From contig JAGLUC010000163.1 of assembly GCA_023134955.1 (NCBI GenBank), positions 1 to 13,433 of the forward strand: a stretch of 13,433 bases of DNA, in the 5' to 3' direction. The number at the start of each line of letters is the position of its first letter. Position 1 is the stretch's first letter. The notes under the pieces are model-generated. The model searched no databases. It saw only the letters and a list, made by a program, of their open reading frames with translations, and was not told the DNA's origin. Shown one piece after another: positions 1 through 8,050 of this stretch. Position numbers and translations under genes: made by a program. Source of the DNA: Methylococcales bacterium. Its GTDB lineage: Bacteria > Pseudomonadota > Gammaproteobacteria > Methylococcales > Methylomonadaceae.

Positions 1-146
1 GTCCTGATAAATCAATGATCTGCATCTTTCAAGTTCAGGACGGGACAAGTAGATACCTTCGATTCATCTATTACTCCAAAAAACTCTACCCGTCTTTCTA
101 AATAGAACAGGAAAATTATAGTCTTATGCTCTTTGTGCTTTAAACC
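1..146. other. Non-coding stretch downstream of topA
   Basis: No open reading frame with a family resemblance, tRNA or clear intrinsic terminator is visible here. Reading on the minus strand (the direction of topA) there is no GC-rich stem followed by a T run after the topA stop. Two things can be seen. A 7-bp inverted repeat (GTCCTGA at 1-7, TCAGGAC at 35-41) encloses a 27-nt loop. A perfect minus-strand TATAAT (115-120) lies 18 nt after TTTAAA (139-144), which could be a promoter reading out of the window to the left. In related genomes tsaC often follows topA, but nothing of it is seen in this window. Confidence 0.5.
115..144 (-). promoter_or_regulatory. Candidate outward sigma70-type promoter after topA
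   Basis: On the minus strand TTTAAA (139-144, 4 of 6 matches to the -35 consensus) is followed after 18 nt by a perfect TATAAT (115-120). It would fire leftwards, away from topA, starting around position 108. AT-rich DNA yields such matches by chance and there is no gene inside the window for it to serve, so this is only a possibility. Confidence 0.25.
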
Positions 147-2498
147 TTAATCTTTAACCCGCTCTTGAGGTCCATTAACATCCTCCGGATCTCCTTCATA
201 AGGTGTGGCATATTTACATTCTTTTTGTGGACAGACTTTTTCCGGACCACGTCTTTTTGTGGTCTTTAAAGTTAAAATAGGCCAGTTACAATCAGGGCAG
301 CTTTCTTTAATGGGTACATTCCATAAGGCATAGTCACATTTTGGATAACCTGCACAAGAATAAAAGATTTTTCCGTAACGTGATTTACGTTTAAGAATGT
401 TATCTTTATTACATTGGGGGCATTCAACGCCAGTATCTAATGGTTTTTCCAAAGGTTCTATATGTTTGCATTTTGGATAAGCACTACAACCAATAAATTT
501 ACCGTAACGACCTGTTTTAATGACTAAATCAGATTCACATTTAGGGCAGCTTCTGCCTTCAACAATTTCGGGTGCCTGAACCTCTGTCCCATCATCATTT
601 AAATTACGAGTATATGAACAGGTTGGGTAGTCTGTACAGCCAATAAAACGACCATTACGACCTAAGCGAATAGACAGCCCTTTTCCACATTCAGGACACT
701 TTTCATCAATGGCTTCTTGCGTGACATCTTTACGCTGCACACTTTGTTCTTTTTCATCAATTAATTTAGTAAAGGGTTTCCAGAATGCGTGCATTAATGG
801 AATCCAGTTTTTTTCACCGCGAGCAACTGCATCAAGATCATCTTCTAAATTAGCAGTAAAATCATAATCCACATATTTAGTGAAGTGCTCAGTTAAAAAT
901 TTAGTGACGATTCGACCCACATCGGTTGGATAAAAGCGCTTGCTCTCAAGGGTAACATATTCTCTATTTTGCAAGGTAGAGATGATAGTCGCATAAGTAG
1001 ACGGTCTACCTATACCATGCTCTTCCAATGCTTTTACAAGACTCGCTTCACCATATCGCGGGGGTGGTTCGGTAAAATGCTGGGTGGCAATAATATCATT
1101 TAGAGGGACAGGTCTGCCTTCTTGCATAGGCGGTAGAAAACTTTCCTTATCATCGTTTTCTTTATTGTCATCTTTGCCTTCCAGATAAACCGCCATAAAA
1201 CCAGGTTTGGCTATAGTCGACCCAGTTGCTCTAAATATATTTTCTTTGCTACCACAACTTAAATCAACCGATACCTGGTTAAGTGTGGCATGAATCATTT
1301 GGCAGGCAATAGTTCGTTTCCAGATCAGTTGATACAACTTAAATTGATCTGAAGACAGGTTGTTTTTAATTTTTTCAGGTAAATTATGGGCGGATGTAGG
1401 GCGAATTGCCTCATGTGCTTCCTGGGCATTTTTTGATTTGGTTTTAAATGAACGCGGTTCTTTAGGTACATTTTCTTTACCGTATTTTTCGCTAATAAGC
1501 TCACGTATTTGAGCCAATGCTTCTTCTGACAGGTTAACCGAATCTGTACGCATGTAGGTAATTAAACCAGCCGTTTCACCACCTACTTCAATACCTTCAT
1601 AAAGTTGCTGAGCAACCATCATAGTTTTCTTGGTAGTAAAACCGAGTTTTCTGGAGGCTTCCTGTTGCAGTGTTGATGTGATAAAAGGTGCAGCTGGATT
1701 ACGTTTACGCTGTTTCTTCTCTAGCTTCTCAACAATTAATTGTCCAGCACTTCTACCATCCATGGCAGTCGCAGCAGCATTAATTAATGTTTGCTGAACT
1801 TTTTCTGCATGCTGTTTATCAACAATACTAAATTGTTTAAGTTTTTCACCCTCAAAGTAAGTAAGTTTTGCTTTGAATGCTTGCTCTTCTACTTTTAATT
1901 CAGCGGTATGAGTCCAGTATTCTTTTTTCTCAAACGCTTCAATTTCCAGTTCACGCTCAACGATCATTCTTAGCGCAGGACTTTGCACACGTCCAGCAGA
2001 TAGACCTCGGCGAATCTTTTTCCATAATAAAGGTGAAAGGTTAAAGCCTACTAAATAATCTAAAGCACGGCGAGCTTGTTGCGCATTAACCATGTTGATA
2101 GAAAGCTCAGTCGGATTGGCAATTGCTTCAGTAACCGCTTTCTTGGTAATTTCATGAAAAACCACACGCTTAACTTCTTTGTTTTTTAAGGCTTTTTTTG
2201 CTTTTAAATGTTCAAATACATGCCATGAAATAGCCTCTCCTTCTCTATCCGGGTCAGTTGCGAGATATAAGGTGTCTGCTTTTTTAACGGCTTTAGTAAT
2301 TTCTTGTAGATGGCGTTGGTTGCGATCAATAATCTGGTATTTCATCGCAAAATCGTGTTCTGTATCCACAGCACCTTCTTTAGGAACCAAGTCTCTTACA
2401 TGACCATAGGATGCCAGCACATGAAAATCTTTACCCAGATATTTTTCAATGGTTTTGCATTTTGCAGGTGACTCTACAATAACAAGATTGTTACTCAT
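147..2498 (-). CDS. topA: DNA topoisomerase I (type IA)
   Basis: Relaxes negatively supercoiled DNA by cutting one strand and passing the other through, balancing gyrase behind RNA polymerase. The 783 residues show the complete type IA plan. The TOPRIM domain has VESPAK with Glu9 and Lys13, and DPDREGE with Asp82, Asp84 and Glu86 as Mg2+ ligands. The active-site region GLITYMRTDS carries Tyr315 (the covalent nucleophile) and Arg317. The C-terminus has four C4 zinc ribbons: C601/604/621/627, C651/654/671/677, C693/696/715/721 and C734/737/756/761. It is shorter than the ~865-residue E. coli enzyme, largely because the loop between Glu9 and Asp82 is about 30 residues shorter. The start ATG is 15 nt after the smg stop, with only a weak ribosome site. 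It is the last gene of the probable tsaP-dprA-smg-topA run. All catalytic residues are intact. Confidence 0.98.
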   Translation of the reverse strand: MSNNLVIVESPAKCKTIEKYLGKDFHVLASYGHVRDLVPKEGAVDTEHDFAMKYQIIDRNQRHLQEITKAVKKADTLYLATDPDREGEAISWHVFEHLKAKKALKNKEVKRVVFHEITKKAVTEAIANPTELSINMVNAQQARRALDYLVGFNLSPLLWKKIRRGLSAGRVQSPALRMIVERELEIEAFEKKEYWTHTAELKVEEQAFKAKLTYFEGEKLKQFSIVDKQHAEKVQQTLINAAATAMDGRSAGQLIVEKLEKKQRKRNPAAPFITSTLQQEASRKLGFTTKKTMMVAQQLYEGIEVGGETAGLITYMRTDSVNLSEEALAQIRELISEKYGKENVPKEPRSFKTKSKNAQEAHEAIRPTSAHNLPEKIKNNLSSDQFKLYQLIWKRTIACQMIHATLNQVSVDLSCGSKENIFRATGSTIAKPGFMAVYLEGKDDNKENDDKESFLPPMQEGRPVPLNDIIATQHFTEPPPRYGEASLVKALEEHGIGRPSTYATIISTLQNREYVTLESKRFYPTDVGRIVTKFLTEHFTKYVDYDFTANLEDDLDAVARGEKNWIPLMHAFWKPFTKLIDEKEQSVQRKDVTQEAIDEKCPECGKGLSIRLGRNGRFIGCTDYPTCSYTRNLNDDGTEVQAPEIVEGRSCPKCESDLVIKTGRYGKFIGCSAYPKCKHIEPLEKPLDTGVECPQCNKDNILKRKSRYGKIFYSCAGYPKCDYALWNVPIKESCPDCNWPILTLKTTKRRGPEKVCPQKECKYATPYEGDPEDVNGPQERVKD

Positions 2499-2513
2499 GA
2501 TTAATAGTGGGGT

Positions 2514-2975
2514 TTAATGTAAAAGGGCAGGTGTTAAATCATAAACAATATCTTCCATTCTTGAGAAAGCAATATCGTCATCAGACTGGCTTAATAAAAC
2601 CATTAACACAGTCCATTTTAATTCATCTAAAGTAATCGTTTCGCTCTCAATAGCCATAGCGCGATCAATGGTAATTTCCCGCATGGATGGCGTTAAAATA
2701 CCTGTATATTCAAGGAAAAGTAAAAAGTCACGACACTCAATGTCTAACTTTGCCTGTTCCTGAGCACAAAAAATACGGAAAGCAGAAAAAAGCTTTGGCT
2801 TGATTTCATTTTGTTCAGTTAATGCCTCAAGCCAGTTGAATGCGTTATTCACTTCCGTTTGCTCAAAACCAGCTTGTACTAATTCGGTTTTAATTCCATC
2901 AGGAAGTAGACCTATATCATCATCTAAATAGTTTTCAAAAAGATAAATGAGTACATCAAAAATATTTTCTTTCAT
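2514..2975 (-). CDS. smg: Smg family protein (DUF494)
   Basis: A 153-residue protein collinear with E. coli Smg (157 residues). It begins with the family's FDVLIYLFENY, has a central FLLFLEYTGIL, and ends with a LKWTVLMVLLSQ helix and an -LLH terminus. The molecular function of Smg is unknown. It is a small, mostly helical, acidic protein without signal peptide or membrane segments, so it is expected in the cytoplasm. Its gene is usually next to dprA in gammaproteobacteria, as here. The start ATG is 9 nt after the dprA stop, with a GGGA about 5 nt upstream, so it is most likely cotranscribed and coupled with dprA. Family assignment is secure; what the protein does is not known. Confidence 0.93.
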   Translation of the reverse strand: MKENIFDVLIYLFENYLDDDIGLLPDGIKTELVQAGFEQTEVNNAFNWLEALTEQNEIKPKLFSAFRIFCAQEQAKLDIECRDFLLFLEYTGILTPSMREITIDRAMAIESETITLDELKWTVLMVLLSQSDDDIAFSRMEDIVYDLTPALLH

Positions 2976-2984
2976 AAGTCCCGT

Positions 2985-4094
2985 TTATTTAATTCGAGTA
3001 TACCCACCAGGGGTGGTCGCTATATAACCTTGTAATTCTAGCAGCAGTAACATTGATGAAACAACTTCTGCTGAATAACCCGACTCTTGAACTAAGCAAT
3101 CTATCGGTGTGGGGCTAAACATAATGAGATTCAATAGACTTTGCTGCTCCAGGTCAAGTGCTGATTGAAATTTCTCCTGGTTTTTTATTTCAGGCTGTTG
3201 ATTATATTCACCTAATTCTTCAAAAATATCTTGGGTGTTTTCAACAAGTTTGGCTCCTTCTTTAATAAGGGAATTACAACCACGAGCTAAAGGGTTGTGA
3301 ATCGACCCAGGGATGGCAAAAACCTCTCGGTTGGCTTCTAATGCCATTCTTGCAGTGATTAATGAGCCACTTTGTTTGGCTGCTTCAACCACTAATAAGC
3401 CTATACATAATCCACTAATAATTCTATTTCTCCTAGGAAAGTGGTTGGCTTTTGCTGCTGTGCCGGGTGGAAATTCAGAAATCAGCACCCCAGAATGCGC
3501 TATTTGAGTGGCTAATTCTTTGTTTCGTGCCGGGTAGACTCTATCCAACCCTGTACCTGTCACTGCAATAGTATGGCCGCCTGCATTTAATGCACCTTGA
3601 TGACTAGCGGCATCAATACCTAAAGCAAGTCCACTGGTGATGGTAAAACCAGCGTGAGAAAGAGATTGAGCAAAATCTATAGCCGTTTGTTTGCCCAAAG
3701 TGGATGGATTGCGACTACCAACAATAGCAATCTGAGCTTGTGTCAGCAATGACTTATCGCCCCGAACAAATAGCAAAGCTGGAGGGCTGTCTATTTCTTT
3801 TAATTGGGCAGGATAAAGAGGGTCAAAGATGGTGAGGACACTATTGTTAGCCTGCTCTAGCCAGCGTAAATCATTATCAATCAGCGTCCAGTCGGGTGAT
3901 TTAAGATAACTTATTGTTTTTTCTTTTAAGCCTAAAGATGACCAAGCGGCATGTGACTGAGAAAATAGTTGATCAGGTGGATATAAATCCAGTATTTTTA
4001 AAAAAGTTTTACTGCCCACGCCAGGTGCTCTTAAAAGTGCAAGCCAATATTTTAACTGCTCAATAGAGGGTGGGGAGGAAGTCACTTGAGACAC
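2985..4094 (-). CDS. dprA: DNA-processing protein DprA (Smf)
   Basis: Binds incoming single-stranded DNA during natural transformation, protects it and loads RecA. The N-terminal ~75 residues are a helical SAM/HhH-like region (RAPGVGSKTF). A Rossmann-like DprA core follows, with VGSR (125-128), SGLALGIDAASHQGAL (154-169), GTGLDRVYPARN (180-191), FPRRNRIISGL (219-229) and the IPGSIHNPLARGCN segment (261-274). The C-terminal ~60 residues form a DML1-type winged helix after a polar linker (about 293-312). Length (369) is normal for the full three-part form. The start is GTG; no better in-frame ATG exists nearby. It sits between the LysM gene and smg. The gene is widespread in bacteria not known to be competent, so it alone does not prove transformation. 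The LysM gene upstream is a type IV pilus candidate, which fits DNA uptake but is only suggestive. Confidence 0.97.
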   Translation of the reverse strand: MSQVTSSPPSIEQLKYWLALLRAPGVGSKTFLKILDLYPPDQLFSQSHAAWSSLGLKEKTISYLKSPDWTLIDNDLRWLEQANNSVLTIFDPLYPAQLKEIDSPPALLFVRGDKSLLTQAQIAIVGSRNPSTLGKQTAIDFAQSLSHAGFTITSGLALGIDAASHQGALNAGGHTIAVTGTGLDRVYPARNKELATQIAHSGVLISEFPPGTAAKANHFPRRNRIISGLCIGLLVVEAAKQSGSLITARMALEANREVFAIPGSIHNPLARGCNSLIKEGAKLVENTQDIFEELGEYNQQPEIKNQEKFQSALDLEQQSLLNLIMFSPTPIDCLVQESGYSAEVVSSMLLLLELQGYIATTPGGYTRIK

Positions 4095-4130
4095 CTTTTA
4101 TTATAGAGCCTTATAGAGAAAGGAGGACTA

Positions 4131-4154
4131 GAGACTCACAGCTTTGTGAGTCTC
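4131..4154 (-). other. Perfect hairpin between LysM gene and dprA
   Basis: A perfect 10-bp inverted repeat, GAGACTCACA (4131-4140) and TGTGAGTCTC (4145-4154), encloses a 4-nt loop. It lies 25 nt past the LysM gene stop and 36 nt before the dprA GTG. On the minus-strand transcript it is followed by CTAGTCCTCCTTTC, not an uninterrupted U run, so it is a poor intrinsic terminator. It could be a leaky terminator, an RNA-stabilising or processing stem that uncouples LysM-gene and dprA expression, or a palindromic protein site. The stem is certain; its job is not. Confidence 0.55.
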
Positions 4155-4179
4155 AATGATTAATATTAAATAGCTTTAC

Positions 4180-5223
4180 TTACATAGGTGACTCTATTCC
4201 ATCAAGCACATGAATTGCCTGGTTTGCCTCAAGAACCAAGGCATAACTAACTTGATCAAATGGACGAAAGACCAGTAATAAACCAGCTAGTTCATCAGGT
4301 AGTTTTACTGTGGCTTTCTTTTCGTTGCTAAAAGGGTCATTAACAACTTTACCTTTATGATAAATATCTAAAACATGACCAGGTTCCATACCATCTACAA
4401 TACCTTTATCAATAACAACAACACTATATTGACCTATTTGAGTCACCCCATCAAGCACACTAATGATATTGCCTTTAACAAAATTCTCAGGTGCTCTGGG
4501 AAAGAAATTTAATGCAAGTTCGCCATCAGGAGAAACCATTAGCCGATCACCTTTACGAATTTCTTTTTCTGATGTAGTGACCATCAGTGTTGCAGGATCT
4601 CCAGCTCTCTCTATAGTGGTATCGGCAATATAAATAGCTTCATAACCTAAAATTTCTCTTGTTTCAGGACGTACATAAGGGTCGCCCGCACGGTAAATGG
4701 TATAGCCCAGACTTTTAGGTTCTTCAATAGATCTAACATAAATTCTATCACCCGCTCCCGCAATTAAATGTTCACCTGCAAAGTCAATCACATAGGGTGA
4801 TTGTTCTAATTCATCTTTATCAACAACTTTAGGCGATGTCAAAAATTGTGCAATAGCATCTGTTGGGATTGCTTTAATTGCCTCATCAAGAACAGATTCT
4901 CTAATACGCGGTCCAAGACGAACATCACTGGATAGAGCATCAGTAAATTCCAGGCTTAGTTGAGGCTGTCCATTTCTCAAATAAAAGTTAATAATATCCC
5001 CTGGGTAGATGAGATGGGGATTTTTAATTTCAGGTGTATTATTCCATAACTGTGGCCATTTCCAGGGTTTCACTAGAAACTTAGAAGAGATGTCCCATAA
5101 ATTGTCATTTTTTACAACAACATAACGGTTGGGATGGTCAGGCTTGATTTTAATGGTATCAGCCCATATATTTGCAGTGTATAGCAGAGAGATTGTTAAT
5201 CCCAATGTTTTAAGAAAAGACAT
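4180..5223 (-). CDS. Secreted LysM-domain protein, TsaP-like
   Basis: The protein (347 residues) starts with a signal peptide of about 21 residues (hydrophobic LGLTISLLYTANIWA, likely cut before Asp22). A LysM peptidoglycan-binding domain follows at about 34-83 (YVVVKNDNLWDIS ... NPHLIYPGDIINF). The remaining ~260 residues are beta-rich without membrane segments (for example KGDRLMVSP, GMEPGHVLDIY). Size, domain order and position beside def-fmt and dprA match Pseudomonas aeruginosa PA0020, the homologue of TsaP. TsaP anchors the type IV pilus secretin PilQ to the cell wall. It should act in the periplasm. The ATG has AGGGT about 11 nt upstream. It is the first gene of the leftward run and is divergent from def. 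The LysM and secretion calls are firm; the pilus role is inferred from synteny and architecture, and no pil genes are in this window. Confidence 0.85.
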   Translation of the reverse strand: MSFLKTLGLTISLLYTANIWADTIKIKPDHPNRYVVVKNDNLWDISSKFLVKPWKWPQLWNNTPEIKNPHLIYPGDIINFYLRNGQPQLSLEFTDALSSDVRLGPRIRESVLDEAIKAIPTDAIAQFLTSPKVVDKDELEQSPYVIDFAGEHLIAGAGDRIYVRSIEEPKSLGYTIYRAGDPYVRPETREILGYEAIYIADTTIERAGDPATLMVTTSEKEIRKGDRLMVSPDGELALNFFPRAPENFVKGNIISVLDGVTQIGQYSVVVIDKGIVDGMEPGHVLDIYHKGKVVNDPFSNEKKATVKLPDELAGLLLVFRPFDQVSYALVLEANQAIHVLDGIESPM

Positions 5224-5320
5224 ATTTTATACTACCCTAATGAATTTAAATTCTATCTAATTACAAAGTTTAGATGAATTCAGATAAAATTCTAGTATTT
5301 TGAAGAAAATGGAGAGCTAG
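5224..5320. promoter_or_regulatory. Divergent intergenic region with candidate promoters
   Basis: This 97-nt AT-rich gap separates the leftward LysM-dprA-smg-topA run from the rightward def-fmt-rsmB run, so both promoters should be within it or just inside the flanking genes. For def, TAAAAT (5285-5290) is a fair -10, with a weak TTACAA (5261-5266) 18 nt upstream; TAGTAT (5293-5298) is an alternative. For the LysM gene, the minus-strand TAGAAT (5250-5255) is a fair -10 without a good -35. GGAG at 5311-5314 is the def ribosome site. No operator or riboswitch is apparent. Confidence 0.45.
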
Positions 5321-5830
5321 TTGAGTATTTTAACCGTTCTTGAGTTCCCTGATAAGCGGCTGCGAACTAAGGCAAAAAAAGCCACCGTTTTTGATGAGGC
5401 ATTAAAGACATTAGTCGATGATATGCTGGAAACAATGTATGACTTTAAAGGCATAGGCTTAGCTGCGACTCAAATAAATATCCATAAACAAATTATTGTT
5501 ATAGATGTTAGTGAGGAGAAAAATCAGCCTTTATGTCTGATAAACCCTGAAATTTTAGAACAACAGGGTGAAGAAGAATCTGAAGAAGGTTGCTTGTCTG
5601 TTCCTGGTTTTTTTGAAAATATCACACGAGCCGAACATATTAAGATAAAAGCCTGGGATAAACAGGGCGAACCTTTTGAATTAGAAGCGGATGAGCTGTT
5701 GTCGATATGCATTCAACATGAAATGGATCACCTGCAAGGTAAGCTGTTTGTCGATTATTTATCACCGCTAAAAAAACAGCGAATCAAGTCTAAGCTTGAA
5801 AAAATACATAAGCAGCAAGGAAAAAAATAA
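5321..5830 (+). CDS. def: Peptide deformylase
   Basis: Removes the formyl group from the N-terminal methionine of new proteins at the ribosome exit, using a bound Fe2+ or other divalent metal. All three signature motifs are intact: GIGLAATQ (44-51), EGCLS with metal ligand Cys91 (89-93), and HEMDH with ligands His133 and His137 and catalytic Glu134. Length is 169, as in E. coli. The start is TTG: the residues SILTVLEFPDKRLR align directly with the E. coli start, GGAG lies 6 nt upstream, and the only upstream in-frame ATG (5309) runs into TAG at 5318-5320. The gene leads the rightward run; fmt starts one base after its stop, pairing the enzymes that add and remove the formyl group. Confidence 0.98.
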   Translation: MSILTVLEFPDKRLRTKAKKATVFDEALKTLVDDMLETMYDFKGIGLAATQINIHKQIIVIDVSEEKNQPLCLINPEILEQQGEEESEEGCLSVPGFFENITRAEHIKIKAWDKQGEPFELEADELLSICIQHEMDHLQGKLFVDYLSPLKKQRIKSKLEKIHKQQGKK

Positions 5831-5831
5831 T

Positions 5832-6758
5832 ATGAAAATTATTTTTGCAGGAACACCTGGTTTTGCCGTGCCAGCTTTACAGATGCTAATTGATTCTAAG
5901 CATGAGGTGTGTGCTGTTTATACACAACCTGACAGACCTGCAGGTCGGGGACGAAAATTAACGCCAAGTCCCATTAAAAAATTAGCATTAACGACTGGCA
6001 TCCCTGTTTTACAACCACAAACCTTAAAAACTGAAGCTGATTTAGCAGAACTTGCATCATTTGATGCTGATCTCATGATTGTGGTTGCTTACGGCGTTAT
6101 TTTGCCTCAAGCCGTATTGGACTTACCTAAACAAGGTTGTCTTAATATTCACGGTTCTTTATTGCCTCGTTGGCGCGGTGCAGCACCTATTCACAGGGCT
6201 GTCATTGCTGGCGATAAAAAAACAGGCATTACTATTATGCAACTTGTTAAAAAACTGGATGCGGGTGATATGTTACATAAGGAAGAATGTCTTATAAAAG
6301 CGGATAGTAGCAGTAGTGATTTGCATGACCAATTATCAGAATTAGGCGCGATAGGCTTAAAAAAAGTATTGGCACAGATTGAAGCAGGAACATTGCTTGC
6401 TGAGGCGCAAGATGAATCTTTAGTCACTTACGCTGCTAAATTAGAAAAAAATGAGGCTGTATTAGATTGGAGTTTATCTGCGCTTGAGCTGGATAGGAAG
6501 ATTAGAGGATTAAATAGTTGGCCTGTTGCTCAAACCTTGTTTCAAGGCAAGGTATTACGCATATGGTCAGCAAAAATAACAGCTGAAAAAAGTAATTTGT
6601 CGGCTGGTACGGTGATACAACAAGGTAAACGAATGAGCGTTGTGACTGGAGATGGTATGTTAGAGTTACTTGAAATTCAGTTGCCAGGTGGTAAGCGTAT
6701 GGATGCTCAAGCATTTTTAAATGCTCATGATGCAAATGGCATTAAACTAGGCGAATGA
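5832..6758 (+). CDS. fmt: Methionyl-tRNA formyltransferase
   Basis: Transfers a formyl group from 10-formyltetrahydrofolate to Met-tRNA(fMet), making the initiator for translation. The N-terminal Rossmann-type domain opens with FAGTPGFAVPAL. The catalytic signature region is LNIHGSLLPRWRGAAP, with Asn105 and His107, and Asp143 follows in KKLDAGDML. These correspond to E. coli Asn106, His108 and Asp144. The C-terminal ~100 residues form the OB-like tRNA-binding domain. I chose the ATG at 5832 (308 residues, E. coli 315) because MKIIFAGTPGF is where the family starts. An in-frame ATG at 5796 would add 12 lysine-rich residues and overlap def by 35 nt. AAGG lies about 11 nt upstream of the chosen start. 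The stop overlaps the rsmB start as ATGA, implying translational coupling. Confidence 0.97.
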   Translation: MKIIFAGTPGFAVPALQMLIDSKHEVCAVYTQPDRPAGRGRKLTPSPIKKLALTTGIPVLQPQTLKTEADLAELASFDADLMIVVAYGVILPQAVLDLPKQGCLNIHGSLLPRWRGAAPIHRAVIAGDKKTGITIMQLVKKLDAGDMLHKEECLIKADSSSSDLHDQLSELGAIGLKKVLAQIEAGTLLAEAQDESLVTYAAKLEKNEAVLDWSLSALELDRKIRGLNSWPVAQTLFQGKVLRIWSAKITAEKSNLSAGTVIQQGKRMSVVTGDGMLELLEIQLPGGKRMDAQAFLNAHDANGIKLGE

Positions 6759-8050
6759 ATTTAAGAAAGCAGGCAAACATCGCCTTAACTAAAGTGATTA
6801 AAGATGGGCAGTCTTTAACGGCCAGCCTGGATCATGTGCTTGAGTCTGTTAGTGAAAGTAAAGATAAGGCTTTTGTACAAGCGATGTGTTATGGCGTAAT
6901 GCGACAATATCATCGCCTGGATTTTATCTTGCAGCAGCTATTGAGTAAGCCATTAAGAAATAAAGATACAGATATAACCGTGTTGTTGCTGATGGGGCTG
7001 TACCAATTAAAATATATGCGGGTTAAATCTCATGCGGCGGTTTCTGAAACAGTCTCAATAGCTAACAAAAAATCCTGGGCTAAATCACTCATTAATGGTG
7101 TACTCAGGCAATATATTCGGGAGCAGGATGTACTTGAGGGAAAGGCTGATCAAGTAAGTGCGGCATTAAATTCACACCCAGGTTGGTTAATTAATAAAAT
7201 TAAAAACGACTGGCCAGAGCAAGCTGGTTCAATCTTGTTAGAAAATAATCAACAGCCACCCATGGCTTTACGTGTTAATTTAGCACAAACGACCAGAGAT
7301 GATTATTTACAAGTACTTGCTAAACATTCAATTGAGGCAAAAGCCATTTCTTTTTGCTCGTCAGCTATTATACTAAAACAGCCAGTTGCGGTAGAAAAAA
7401 TACCTGGATTTAGAGATGGAGTTGTCTCGGTACAAGATACAGCGGCTCAGTTAGCGGCTGAATTGTTGGACTCGCAAGAAGAGCAAACTGTGCTTGATTT
7501 ATGTGCAGCTCCAGGGGGGAAAACATCTGCCATATTAGAAAGGCAGGCACATATAAATATGTTGGCAGTTGATATTGATGAAAGCAGACTGGTTAGAGTG
7601 AATGAAAATTTACAGCGATTAAAGCTTCAGGCAAAGGTGATTGTGGGGGATGCAACAAACCCATCTGAATGGGTAAAAGAGCAAACATTTGATCGAATTT
7701 TGGTTGATGCACCTTGTTCTGCTTTGGGCGTTATAAGACGACACCCTGATATTAAAATATTACGACGACAATCTGATATATCAACATTACAAGCTATCCA
7801 AAAACAAATTTTAAATGCAGCGTGGGGGCTATTAAAACCTGGCGGTATATTGTTATACGCAACTTGCTCTGTTTTAAAACAAGAAAATGAGATGCAAATT
7901 GCTGCATTTTTGCAACAACATGCTGATGCCACAGAACAAACAATAGTGGCTGAATGGGGTATTGAAAGAAAATTTGGTCGACAAATATTAACTGGTGATT
8001 TAGGAATGGATGGTTTTTATTATGCTAAATTGCTCAAACAACAAATATAA
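6755..8050 (+). CDS. rsmB: 16S rRNA (cytosine-967-C5)-methyltransferase RsmB
   Basis: Methylates C967 of 16S rRNA with S-adenosylmethionine. The N-terminal ~130 residues resemble the NusB RNA-binding fold. The C-terminal Rossmann domain has the SAM-binding motif LDLCAAPGGKT (247-257), an acidic motif VDIDESRL (272-279), DAPCS with Cys321, and ATCS with Cys371. The two cysteines match E. coli Cys325 and Cys375, the base-release and nucleophile pair of m5C enzymes. Length is 431 (E. coli 429). The start overlaps the fmt stop by 4 nt, and the 3' end overlaps the following DUF4390 gene by about 40 nt. In enterobacteria and pseudomonads trkA comes next; here it is replaced by the DUF4390-ntrYX module. 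Confidence 0.97.
   Translation: MNLRKQANIALTKVIKDGQSLTASLDHVLESVSESKDKAFVQAMCYGVMRQYHRLDFILQQLLSKPLRNKDTDITVLLLMGLYQLKYMRVKSHAAVSETVSIANKKSWAKSLINGVLRQYIREQDVLEGKADQVSAALNSHPGWLINKIKNDWPEQAGSILLENNQQPPMALRVNLAQTTRDDYLQVLAKHSIEAKAISFCSSAIILKQPVAVEKIPGFRDGVVSVQDTAAQLAAELLDSQEEQTVLDLCAAPGGKTSAILERQAHINMLAVDIDESRLVRVNENLQRLKLQAKVIVGDATNPSEWVKEQTFDRILVDAPCSALGVIRRHPDIKILRRQSDISTLQAIQKQILNAAWGLLKPGGILLYATCSVLKQENEMQIAAFLQQHADATEQTIVAEWGIERKFGRQILTGDLGMDGFYYAKLLKQQI

Noticed and set aside
1..41. 7-bp inverted repeat at the left edge
   Set aside because: The arms are short, the loop is 27 nt and the window edge cuts off context; not enough to call an element.
441..560. Zinc-ribbon region of topA considered as a separate small gene, like E. 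coli yrdD
   Set aside because: The reading frame is continuous with the full topA frame, with no stop or internal start of note.
4119..4126. Perfect AAAGGAGG on the plus strand
   Set aside because: No start codon with a usable reading frame follows at ribosome-site distance, and both flanking genes are on the other strand.
5796..5831. Upstream in-frame ATG for fmt adding 12 residues
   Set aside because: The extension is not part of the Fmt family start, overlaps the lysine-rich end of def by 35 nt, and the ATG at 5832 begins the conserved MKIIFAGTPGF.
7627..7932. 101-residue minus-strand reading frame inside rsmB
   Set aside because: It lies opposite the conserved methyltransferase domain, is cysteine- and serine-rich as antisense frames of this codon usage are, and resembles no family.
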